Source: Thiodiazotropha sp037384425
GTDB lineage: Bacteria; Pseudomonadota; Gammaproteobacteria; Chromatiales; Chromatiaceae
NCBI GenBank assembly: GCA_037384425.1
Contig: JARROA010000017.1
Location: forward strand, 1 to 64,000
DNA length: 64,000 nucleotides
Reading direction: 5' to 3'
The position numbers and the translations under genes are program-made. This document shows, piece after piece, positions 46,088 through 52,551 of this stretch (its first letter is position 1; each line of letters opens with the position of its first letter). Below the pieces are notes generated by a model. That model was not told the DNA's origin. It ran no database searches and saw nothing but the letters and a program-made list of their open reading frames with translations.

Positions 46088-46164
46088 CCGGGCGTAGCGC
46101 AGTCTGGTAGCGCACTACAATGGGGTTGTAGGGGTCGGGTGTTCGAATCACCCCGCCCGGACCA
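46088..46164 (+). tRNA. tRNA-Pro (anticodon GGG)
   Basis: A 77-base cloverleaf. The acceptor CCGGGCG pairs with CGCCCGG. The anticodon stem CTACA/TGTAG holds the loop ATGGGGT, so the anticodon is GGG. The T loop is GTTCGAATC, and the CCA end is encoded. It reads CCC/CCU codons. Confidence 0.97.
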
Positions 46165-46185
46165 ATTAATCAATTTTATCAAGAC

Positions 46186-46216
46186 GGGTTAGCGGTCTTT
46201 CGCTAGCCTTTTTTTA
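46186..46216 (+). terminator. Intrinsic terminator after tRNA-Pro
   Basis: GGTTAGCG and CGCTAGCC form an 8-base stem with one wobble pair, followed by TTTTTTTA. Confidence 0.9.
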
Positions 46217-46293
46217 TGCCTCAGTAATCGAGTGCGACAGTTTGAACAGGAAAACTGTGGTGGGTGCTTTTCTGTGGATTTTTCCCGATTTGG

Positions 46294-46455
46294 ATGGAAC
46301 GGAAGTGCACGCGGGAGGCACTTTCTGTCCAAGACCACAAGATACTAAAGCGGCTGCCTAGGATCTGTTTGACTGCTTACGTGATGACAGGGATTATCGG
46401 ACTGATTGTCGCAAACCTCATGGATCTGCCGAAGCTTTCGCATTTACCCCAATAG
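46294..46455 (+). CDS. Possible small membrane protein
   Basis: From ATG 46294 the frame gives 53 residues: a basic start (ERKCTREALSVQDHKILKRL) and one hydrophobic segment (ICLTAYVMTGIIGLIVANL). The ribosome site is weak and no family is recognised. It lies in the A+T-rich stretch after the tRNA, where no other gene is seen up to 46581. It may be chance. Confidence 0.25.
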   Translation: MERKCTREALSVQDHKILKRLPRICLTAYVMTGIIGLIVANLMDLPKLSHLPQ

Positions 46456-46581
46456 ATTGATTTTTCCATGCATTTGATGTTCTTCCATGCCTATAGTTTG
46501 GATCCGGTTTAATATAAAAGTAAAAGTATGGAATCACGCGTAGCGATCACAGCATAGCTACCGCGATCTGGGGGGGAAGTC

Positions 46582-46857
46582 ATGGATAGTCCTGTAAGAT
46601 TTGATATTAGCCCGGAGAACAAGGGCAAATCTGCGAACTGTCTCGACTGTCAGATGTGTCTAGAAGATTCGGAGTTCGATCTGTGTAGAGTCGATTTCTA
46701 TGTGGAGGAAAACTCGGTATTGATTTCCGCTGACAGGCAATGCCGAACGTGCGCCTGCGGGCCCCTTTTGGCAGCGGCCATATCTGCGCCTGTCCTGTTC
46801 GCAGAGAGCTTTACGAAAAGTATGCCGTCTAAGGGTCCCATCCCCCTGCACAAGTAG
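46582..46857 (+). CDS. Possible small cysteine-rich protein, antisense to the soxL 3' end
   Basis: 91 residues. It is preceded by GGGGGGAAG 4 bases before ATG 46582. Seven cysteines occur in two groups, NCLDCQMCLEDSEFDLC and QCRTCACG, followed by a hydrophobic stretch (LLAAAISAPVLFA). The spacing suggests metal or Fe-S binding. It overlaps the last 200 bases of the opposite soxL frame, which no longer looks like rhodanese there, so this strand may be the real coding one. No family is recognised. Confidence 0.4.
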   Translation: MDSPVRFDISPENKGKSANCLDCQMCLEDSEFDLCRVDFYVEENSVLISADRQCRTCACGPLLAAAISAPVLFAESFTKSMPSKGPIPLHK

Positions 46858-47520
46858 GGCTGATCGCCATCTCCTTGCCCTGTAAAGGCTCATATATACC
46901 CTAAGAACAGTCGACCAGATGGTTACGTCATCGGTCGGTGAAAAAATCTTGATGTTGATGGAGGACTGCGGGCACCAGCTGCCGTTGCAGAAAAGCACCA
47001 GTGTTTTGGCGTTGCGAAAATCGAGGTTCCCGCTGACATCCTGTACGCCCAGTTGCTCGGTCAGGATGTTATGCAGGGTTTCGGCCTCGGCTGCCAGCTC
47101 GAAAGTACCCTCAACATCGACATTGATCTGGTTCCAGGGGATATTGACCGAACCGGGGATGGTGCCGCGAATGATCCACTCGGGAGTACGCGAATCAATC
47201 ACCATGACCTTACGATCACCATCACCGACGCGCTTGAGGTATCCCAGGACCTCCAGTTCACCCACGGTTTCGACTCCGGGCGCCACGACCTCCGGCTGGA
47301 TGCAGAAGGGGGGACAGTGACGCGCTATCTTGGAATAGACGTCCGGAATCTTTGCGTCACTGTCGCTGGAGCGGGTGATCAATATTTTTTCACCCTGGTG
47401 GGTCACTTCGACCGATTGCAGCCCAGGTGTAATCTGATTACCCTCGCTTGCGCGCAGCTGTGTGGTGAGCGCTACGCCGCTTACAAGTGCGGTAAGCATG
47501 AGAGCTTTGACAAAATTCAT
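46660..47520 (-). CDS. soxL: SoxL-like periplasmic rhodanese, 3' end apparently replaced
   Basis: 286 residues as an open frame. After a signal peptide (KALMLTALVSGVALTTQLRA) comes a rhodanese domain: VMVIDSRTPEWIIRGTIPGS, NIPWNQIN, and the active-site loop LVLFCNGSWCPQS. Related soxL genes follow soxK in purple and green sulfur bacteria. From about base 46940 onward the expected end (a GYP...WYRGGM-type segment) is missing. The frame runs on through an Arg-rich stretch (RARRWRSALL) that looks like antisense noise. The gene is probably truncated or frameshifted, with the original end lost. It is fourth in the sox operon. Confidence 0.7.
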   Translation of the reverse strand: MNFVKALMLTALVSGVALTTQLRASEGNQITPGLQSVEVTHQGEKILITRSSDSDAKIPDVYSKIARHCPPFCIQPEVVAPGVETVGELEVLGYLKRVGDGDRKVMVIDSRTPEWIIRGTIPGSVNIPWNQINVDVEGTFELAAEAETLHNILTEQLGVQDVSGNLDFRNAKTLVLFCNGSWCPQSSINIKIFSPTDDVTIWSTVLRVYMSLYRARRWRSALLVQGDGTLRRHTFRKALCEQDRRRYGRCQKGPAGARSALPVSGNQYRVFLHIEIDSTQIELRIF

Positions 47521-47545
47521 GTTGTCTTCCTCCTGGTCTGATCTG

Positions 47546-47878
47546 TTATTGGTAATGTAGGTAAGAAGGCATCTTCAGATCCTTCTGAGAGACGGCCTGC
47601 TGATAGCCCAGGTGGCCCTGTTTGGCCGCATCATTGGCCAGCTTGGCGGCTTCCACGAACTTACCCTGTTTCAGCAGTTCTTCGGCCTTCTTGATCATCT
47701 TGCCCGTGTCGCGCCACTCACCATTAACGCTGGCGGCCTCCTTTTTGGCGGCCTTGGCGGCGTCGATGAGTTTCTGCACCTTGGCGGCCGAGGCTTCTTC
47801 GGCCATTACGGAGGTGGTCATACCGGCAGCTGTCAGGGCTGCCAGCAGGATTAAAAGAGATATCACTTTCTTATACAT
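47546..47878 (-). CDS. soxK: SoxXA-binding protein SoxK
   Basis: 110 residues. A signal peptide (KKVISLLILLAALTAAGMTTSVMA) is followed by a small helical, lysine-rich domain with NGEWRDTGKMIKKAEELLKQGKF and HLGYQQAVSQKDLKMPSYLHY. This fits SoxK (SAXB), which binds SoxXA and raises its activity in thiosulfate oxidation. It lies between soxA and soxL. Confidence 0.85.
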   Translation of the reverse strand: MYKKVISLLILLAALTAAGMTTSVMAEEASAAKVQKLIDAAKAAKKEAASVNGEWRDTGKMIKKAEELLKQGKFVEAAKLANDAAKQGHLGYQQAVSQKDLKMPSYLHYQ

Positions 47879-47933
47879 CGCTTATGCTCCAATAGCGTGA
47901 GTAATGTCATGTCTGTTGCGGTTCGGCGGCGAA

Positions 47934-48773
47934 TTACTTCCGGGCGCCGGGGCCGTTGAGAGGCAGGCCGTTGCTCATATAGGTGAGGAAGTACTCCAGG
48001 TTGCGGTACTCAGGACCTTGTGCCTTGAACGGTTTTGCGCGGACCTGCTTGTTACAGCCGGTAAAGCGGCGGTGCAGGGTGCCAACGGTGCCCCACTTGG
48101 AGCGATAGACAGGAAAGTGCGTGGTGTGGCCCAGTGCGGGGCTGAGGGTATCGGTACGCAGCATCATGCCGGCGTTTTGCAGATGGCAGTGGGCACAGGA
48201 GAAGTTCAGTTGACCGCGCCGGGTGTAGTAGAACTTCTTGCCGTCCTCGTAGGCCTGCAGCGCAGCCGGATCGTCGGAGGGAATCTCGACGTTGGTGATC
48301 TGTCCGCGGGACTCATAGGCAATGTAGGAGAGGATATTGTTGATGGGGCCTTTTTTATACTTCAGCGGTTTCTCGCCATTGGCCTCACGGCACTGGTTGA
48401 GGGCCAGAGGCAGGGTCATGACCATGCCTTTATCCTTATCCCAGTAGGGGTACTTGCTCTCGATGGCCGGACCGTCCGGGAAACAGTCGCTGTAGGTCTT
48501 GCCATTGGCAAATGGGGTCTCCCACATGCTTCTGCCGTCGTCGATGAAAGGCTCGTAGGGGGGGAACTCTTCAATCGCCTCCCAGTTCTCACGCCCCACC
48601 GGGTCGATGGCATAGACGCCATTGACGTACTCTTCCATCGCCACATTCGGGAAACGCTTTTTGAAATAGTCGTGGAAGGCCTTGAGGTCCTCTTCCGGGG
48701 TCGATGCCTGAGCCGTGGCACCGATGCTGAAACTGATGGCCAACAAGGCCAATGTGCGGAACACTTTCTTCAT
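47934..48773 (-). CDS. soxA: Sulfur oxidation c-type cytochrome SoxA, single-haem form
   Basis: 279 residues with a signal peptide (FRTLALLAISFSIGATAQA). One haem site is present (CAHCH). The position of the first haem in dihaem SoxA has only TYSDCFPDGP, so that haem is absent. The cysteine that carries the persulfide and ligates the active haem is in RRFTGCNKQ. SoxXA joins thiosulfate oxidatively to the SoxY cysteine in the periplasm. It lies between soxX and soxK. Confidence 0.95.
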   Translation of the reverse strand: MKKVFRTLALLAISFSIGATAQASTPEEDLKAFHDYFKKRFPNVAMEEYVNGVYAIDPVGRENWEAIEEFPPYEPFIDDGRSMWETPFANGKTYSDCFPDGPAIESKYPYWDKDKGMVMTLPLALNQCREANGEKPLKYKKGPINNILSYIAYESRGQITNVEIPSDDPAALQAYEDGKKFYYTRRGQLNFSCAHCHLQNAGMMLRTDTLSPALGHTTHFPVYRSKWGTVGTLHRRFTGCNKQVRAKPFKAQGPEYRNLEYFLTYMSNGLPLNGPGARK

Positions 48774-48829
48774 GATCTTACCATCCTCAAAGGAATTTGC
48801 TGTCGTTTTCTAGACCTGGGCAGGGCGTC

Positions 48830-49201
48830 TCAGAGCGTCCAGATGAAATCGGTGATGAGGTCGACCTCTTTCTCGCTCAGCGCACCATGCTTACCGAAGG
48901 GAGGCATGGGGGATTCGGGGTTTTTCACCGTGGCGTCCCAGATCTGTGCACGCAGCTCGGCTTTGTTGGGAAAACGGGACTGCATCGCGATCAGTGCCGG
49001 TGCGATATTGCCCGGAGAGGCGCCACCTTCGATGCTGTGACATGCCAGGCAGTTGCCTTTTTTGCGATCAAAAGCCAGTTCTTTTCCCTGTGAAAGGGCA
49101 TCTGTTCCTTCCGCGGATGCCAGCGGGGTCATGACAAACTGTCCGGCGAGGACGGTGACTGCGCCGACCAATCCGATCAGTTTTTTTCGATTACCAATCA
49201 T
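48830..49201 (-). CDS. soxX: Sulfur oxidation c-type cytochrome SoxX
   Basis: 123 residues from ATG 49201, with GGAGG just before it; an in-frame TTG 12 bases upstream lies within that ribosome site. After the signal peptide is one haem site (NCLACHS), with a likely axial methionine in ESPMPPFG. It is the small subunit of SoxXA and the first gene of soxXAK(L). soxB and soxYZ are not in the window. Confidence 0.95.
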   Translation of the reverse strand: MIGNRKKLIGLVGAVTVLAGQFVMTPLASAEGTDALSQGKELAFDRKKGNCLACHSIEGGASPGNIAPALIAMQSRFPNKAELRAQIWDATVKNPESPMPPFGKHGALSEKEVDLITDFIWTL

Positions 49202-49509
49202 TGTTTCCTCCAAGTGGGACTAAATGTGGTTCGTATCTGCTGCTGTGGGCGGCTCGGCCCGGCTTTGTTCTGGTCTGTGCAACAGATCTGAGGCATGCCA
49301 GTGCCGACAGGATGGCACTATAATGGCTGAGGACATTGTGATACCTCTGCCTCGGTTATGTAAAGTACAGATTATATTGAAAAATATAGTGGTTTACCCC
49401 TATGCCGCCGAGGTTGCTGATTGTGCGGCGAGGGCGCCTTCAATGTTCCCTATATGCGGCGAACAGCTCCAATAATAATAGTACAGAAAGCAAATTGAAA
49501 CAGTAGGTT

Positions 49510-49812
49510 ATGTCAAAGCAAAAGCGTCAATGGTGCCTCTATATCGTACGTTGTGCCGATGGTTCCTTCTATACCGGGATCACCAACGACCTGGAGCGCA
49601 GGGTTTTGGAGCACAATTCGGGAGTGGGTGCAAAATACACGCGAGGACGGCGACCGGTCATGCTCGCATACAGCGAAATCCATGATGATCGAAGCGAGGC
49701 CTGCAAACGGGAATATGCGGTCAAGCGTATGTCACGTCAACAGAAGCACAGACTCATTCAGGCCGCGTGTATGTCTGGCCGATCAGGTTTGACCGGCAGT
49801 AGTGGATCTTAG
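49510..49812 (+). CDS. GIY-YIG nuclease family protein
   Basis: 100 residues. CLYIVRCADGSFYTGITNDLERRVLEH shows the GIY-YIG signature in the common variant form LYI/YTG with the catalytic Arg. It is followed by GAKYTRGRRP and the conserved glutamate in CKREYAVKRM. Such single-domain proteins (UPF0213/YhbQ-like) are thought to act on damaged DNA. Its end overlaps the convergent SprT-like gene by 30 bases. Confidence 0.93.
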   Translation: MSKQKRQWCLYIVRCADGSFYTGITNDLERRVLEHNSGVGAKYTRGRRPVMLAYSEIHDDRSEACKREYAVKRMSRQQKHRLIQAACMSGRSGLTGSSGS

Positions 49813-50298
49813 GGGAGTCCCACAGAGACGGCAGATATAAACGACGCCAGACAGACTTCGATGGTGACGAATGGCGCTAAGGGAGTGATCCCGGCAGGCA
49901 CATCGATAGCTGAAGTGGCGCATCTTGCGACGGCTTTTCCGAGGAACGGCGAAAGCGTGGCAACGTTGGGGTTCTGCTCCAAAGAGCGTCATGATCGAGC
50001 GCCACTCGGCACCGTGAGGCCTGACGGCGGAACCGAACACCGCACGGGCCACCAGGTGAGCGACTTCGTGAGGAACGGTCTGCTCTATGAAAGCTTGGCC
50101 GTTCTCCCTCAGCATCTGCATATTGTAGCGGATCACTGTTTCGCCCCGAGGGTGGAGCAGTGCCATACCCGCCGCCTTGCCCCTCAAGTCGAAACGTACC
50201 TGAGGTTGTGAGATGGGGAGATCAAAATGGCGGGTCGCCTGCTCGATCAGCTGACGTGTCCGTGTCGCAGCCTGTCGTTCAAGCCTATTCTCGGACAT
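49783..50298 (-). CDS. SprT-like zinc metalloprotease family protein
   Basis: 171 residues. The zinc motif HEVAH is at about residues 77-81, within IEQTVPHEVAHLVARAVFG, and the following HGAEWRSIM supplies the third ligand. A zinc ribbon near the end has CAC and YICRLCG. SprT-like proteins are predicted DNA-protein-crosslink proteases related to Spartan. It is convergent with the GIY-YIG gene. Confidence 0.9.
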   Translation of the reverse strand: MSENRLERQAATRTRQLIEQATRHFDLPISQPQVRFDLRGKAAGMALLHPRGETVIRYNMQMLRENGQAFIEQTVPHEVAHLVARAVFGSAVRPHGAEWRSIMTLFGAEPQRCHAFAVPRKSRRKMRHFSYRCACRDHSLSAIRHHRSLSGVVYICRLCGTPLRSTTAGQT

Positions 50299-50299
50299 C

Positions 50300-50590
50300 T
50301 GTTGGCCGGCGCATGATGGCGAAAGCGGTCGCTGGAAGGATCATCGACCAGATCCATGTCCCGCATGCAGACCTGAAAGCTCGTGCAGCAGATGAAGGTG
50401 CAACCGGGGTGTCCGTAGTTCTTGGAGATCCTGTCGGAGAGGGGGCGGAGACTGCGCCAGGCATTGCCTGTGCCCGATGAGCGGGTCCCAGGTAACGCTG
50501 GAGGTCGCTACTGAAGCTACCGGGGCGGACCTGATACAGCGGGTCATCAACTACCCATTCACAGCGTTTATGCAGGTTCATGGGTAGGCA
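50300..50590 (-). other. Stretch without an intact gene; possibly a frameshifted one
   Basis: On the minus strand one frame reads HKRCEWVVDDPLYQVRPG, while another frame further on reads RISKNYGHPGCTFICC and TSFQVCMRDMDLV. Both look more protein-like than chance, and no single frame joins them. A gene broken by indels is possible, but I cannot name it. Confidence 0.3.
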
Positions 50591-50626
50591 ATGATAAGGA
50601 TAAAAAGCCTCCCCGAACAGGGGGGG

Positions 50627-50971
50627 TCACATGTAATTCTTGGCCTCTTCACCAGGATTGGGGAGACCGGCGATACGCCAGGCTTCCCGGCAACTGCCGA
50701 ACAGCCGCTGCACGCCATGCTCGCCCAGGTGCATGATACGGCAGATTCTCGACATCACGGGCAACCCGCCACTTTCCAGGTGTTTTTCACGCAGATACAT
50801 GATGACGGACCAGTGATCGGGCGACAGTTTGCCGAGGCCGTCCATCTCTGCCAGAAGACGAGCGGTCTCTCGGCTCCAGGCATCAGCGTTGACGAGAAAT
50901 CCATCTTCGTCGAAGTGTAGGGGGATGTTGCTGCGTCCGGTCTCTGGATTCTGATAGCGGGTCTGTTTCAT
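50627..50971 (-). CDS. DsrC/TusE family protein lacking the C-terminal redox cysteine
   Basis: 114 residues from ATG 50971, which has GGAGG 8 bases upstream. The fold is plain: FDEDGFLVNADAWSRETARLLAE, LSPDHWSVIMYLREKHLESG, and RLFGSC. DsrC proteins of sulfur oxidation end with two conserved cysteines, the last one penultimate. Here the end is AGLPNPGEEAKNYM with neither, and only Cys77 and Cys94 remain. It is thus a DsrC-like paralogue, not the sulfur carrier of the Dsr pathway. A regulatory role has been suggested for similar proteins. Confidence 0.85.
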   Translation of the reverse strand: MKQTRYQNPETGRSNIPLHFDEDGFLVNADAWSRETARLLAEMDGLGKLSPDHWSVIMYLREKHLESGGLPVMSRICRIMHLGEHGVQRLFGSCREAWRIAGLPNPGEEAKNYM

Positions 50972-51014
50972 TGCACTGGCCTCCATGAGTGGTCCATGAG
51001 GGCGGCACTAATCA

Positions 51015-51029
51015 ATTAATATAATTAAT
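51015..51029. promoter_or_regulatory. A+T-rich palindrome between divergent DsrC-like and DsrE-like genes
   Basis: ATTAAT-ATA-ATTAAT, a perfect inverted repeat that also contains a TATAAT hexamer. It could be a shared operator or promoter core for the two divergent sulfur genes. Confidence 0.35.
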
Positions 51030-51181
51030 GAGGATATAAGCTAGCGCCGCATAAGGTGACTATAGACCCGATTTGCTACGATGCAAGTCGCAGACTTGCC
51101 GAACTGACCAATCGATTTTTCACAAACAATCCATGGTTATGTCGATGCGGGATCACCAATACTGAACTCGAGGAGGGCGTC

Positions 51182-51688
51182 ATGATCAGGTGGTGGATAG
51201 CAATTCTGTGCATGGGATGGACGGTTTCATTACAAGCACAAGGCGCGAGCGAAGTTTGGCCGGAGTATGAATCGCCAAAAGTGGTCTACGAGTTCTATCT
51301 CGACCGGCCTGAGAAGATGACTTCGGCGCTCTACTGGATCCGCTCGCTCATGAACCCCTTGTTGGAAGAACCCTATGCCATGGCACCGGAGTTCATGGAC
51401 ATCAAGGTCGTCATTCATGGCACCGAGATCGTGACGCTGGTGAAGAAGAACTACAAGAAGTACCGGGAGGATGTGGAGCGTATGCGCTATTACGCCTCAC
51501 TGGGGGTAGCGTTCAAGGTCTGCGGCATGGCGGCCAAGGAGTATGGCTATACAGCCGATGATTTTCAGGAGTTCGTGGAGATCGTACCCTCGGCCTTTAC
51601 CGAGCTGGTCCACTGGCAACAGCAGGGCTATGCCCTGATTACACCACAGGTCTACATCAGGGAGCAGAGCCTGGATGAAATACGCTGA
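51182..51688 (+). CDS. Exported DsrE-like family protein
   Basis: 168 residues from ATG 51182 (GAGGAGG upstream). A short signal peptide (RWWIAILCMGWTVSLQAQ) is followed by a DsrE-like domain: KVVYEFYLDRPEKM, FMDIKVVIHGTEIV, then FKVCGMAAKEYGY, with the conserved cysteine of the fold, and ELVHWQQQGYALI. DsrE-like domains carry or sense sulfur. An exported one would act in the periplasm, where Sox works. It stands between a DsrC-like gene and a TSUP exporter gene. Confidence 0.8.
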   Translation: MIRWWIAILCMGWTVSLQAQGASEVWPEYESPKVVYEFYLDRPEKMTSALYWIRSLMNPLLEEPYAMAPEFMDIKVVIHGTEIVTLVKKNYKKYREDVERMRYYASLGVAFKVCGMAAKEYGYTADDFQEFVEIVPSAFTELVHWQQQGYALITPQVYIREQSLDEIR

Positions 51689-51703
51689 CCCGGCGAATCG
51701 TCA

Positions 51704-52441
51704 TCACTGCTTGAACAACAGGACGCTACCGCTGCCGATCAGGACAATGGCGACGATCCGGATGAATCCCTGACGCGACAGGTTGGTATGGATATGACCA
51801 CCCACATAGAGTCCCAGGACCACCAGCGGTAAGGCGGCCAGAATCAGTGGCAAATTTTCCTCGCTATAGAATCCACTGGCAGCGAATCCGATCAGGCGCA
51901 GTCCCCCATCGATGGCGAAATAGGTGGCGATGGTGCCGCGGAAGGCCGCTTTACCCAGATCCCTGAGCCCGAGGTAGATCACGGTAAAAGGACCGCCGGT
52001 ACCGAACACGGTGCCGATCAGCCCGGTCAGTGTTCCCAGCGGAGCTGCCCAGAGTCGGGAGCCGTGTAGAGGAGGCATGGGCAGCAGGGAGTAGATGGCG
52101 TAGGCGATGATGAAGATGCCGAGGGCATCGGTCAGCAGACCCGGTTGCAGCGCTTTCAGCAGATAGAGCGCGGTCACAATGCCCACAAGGGTAAATGGGA
52201 GCATGGGCAGCAGGTCTTGCCACTGGATGTGGTGAAAGTTGCGGATCCCGTGGCTCATGGAAGCCAGGTAGTCGAGCAGCACAACGGTCGGTACGACCAG
52301 GGTAATGGGCAATACCATCACCAACAGCGGCACCGCGACCAGGGCGGAGCCGAAGCCGGTAATACCGCGCACAAAATAGGCACCGAAGATGACTGAGGCC
52401 AGGTAGATCAGTTGAGCGGGGGTGATGGCTTCGAAAGACAC
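51704..52441 (-). CDS. TSUP family (TauE/SafE) membrane transporter
   Basis: 245 residues with seven to eight membrane helices. The start has VIFGAYFVRGITGFGSALVAVP and the second repeat has GTLTGLIGTVFGTGGPFTVIYL, both typical of the family. Members export sulfite, sulfoacetate or other sulfur organics. The position among sulfur genes makes a sulfur anion the likely substrate. It is convergent with the DsrE-like gene. Confidence 0.88.
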   Translation of the reverse strand: MSFEAITPAQLIYLASVIFGAYFVRGITGFGSALVAVPLLVMVLPITLVVPTVVLLDYLASMSHGIRNFHHIQWQDLLPMLPFTLVGIVTALYLLKALQPGLLTDALGIFIIAYAIYSLLPMPPLHGSRLWAAPLGTLTGLIGTVFGTGGPFTVIYLGLRDLGKAAFRGTIATYFAIDGGLRLIGFAASGFYSEENLPLILAALPLVVLGLYVGGHIHTNLSRQGFIRIVAIVLIGSGSVLLFKQ

Positions 52442-52551
52442 TGAGGGCGGGAAAATTGTTAAAAATGTTTAAGAAAGCGTGTCATGTCACAACAGATCGA
52501 ATAAGATTTCCCTAATATACTCTGTTTTATCCATCCTACCCAGACCCGTTC

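Noticed and set aside
47904..49040. Plus-strand frame of 378 codons opposite soxA/soxX
   Set aside because: It crosses two haem-protein genes and the gap between them; no motif.
49224..49475. 83-codon plus-strand frame upstream of the GIY-YIG gene
   Set aside because: No ribosome site, mixed composition, and it covers the expected sox promoter region.
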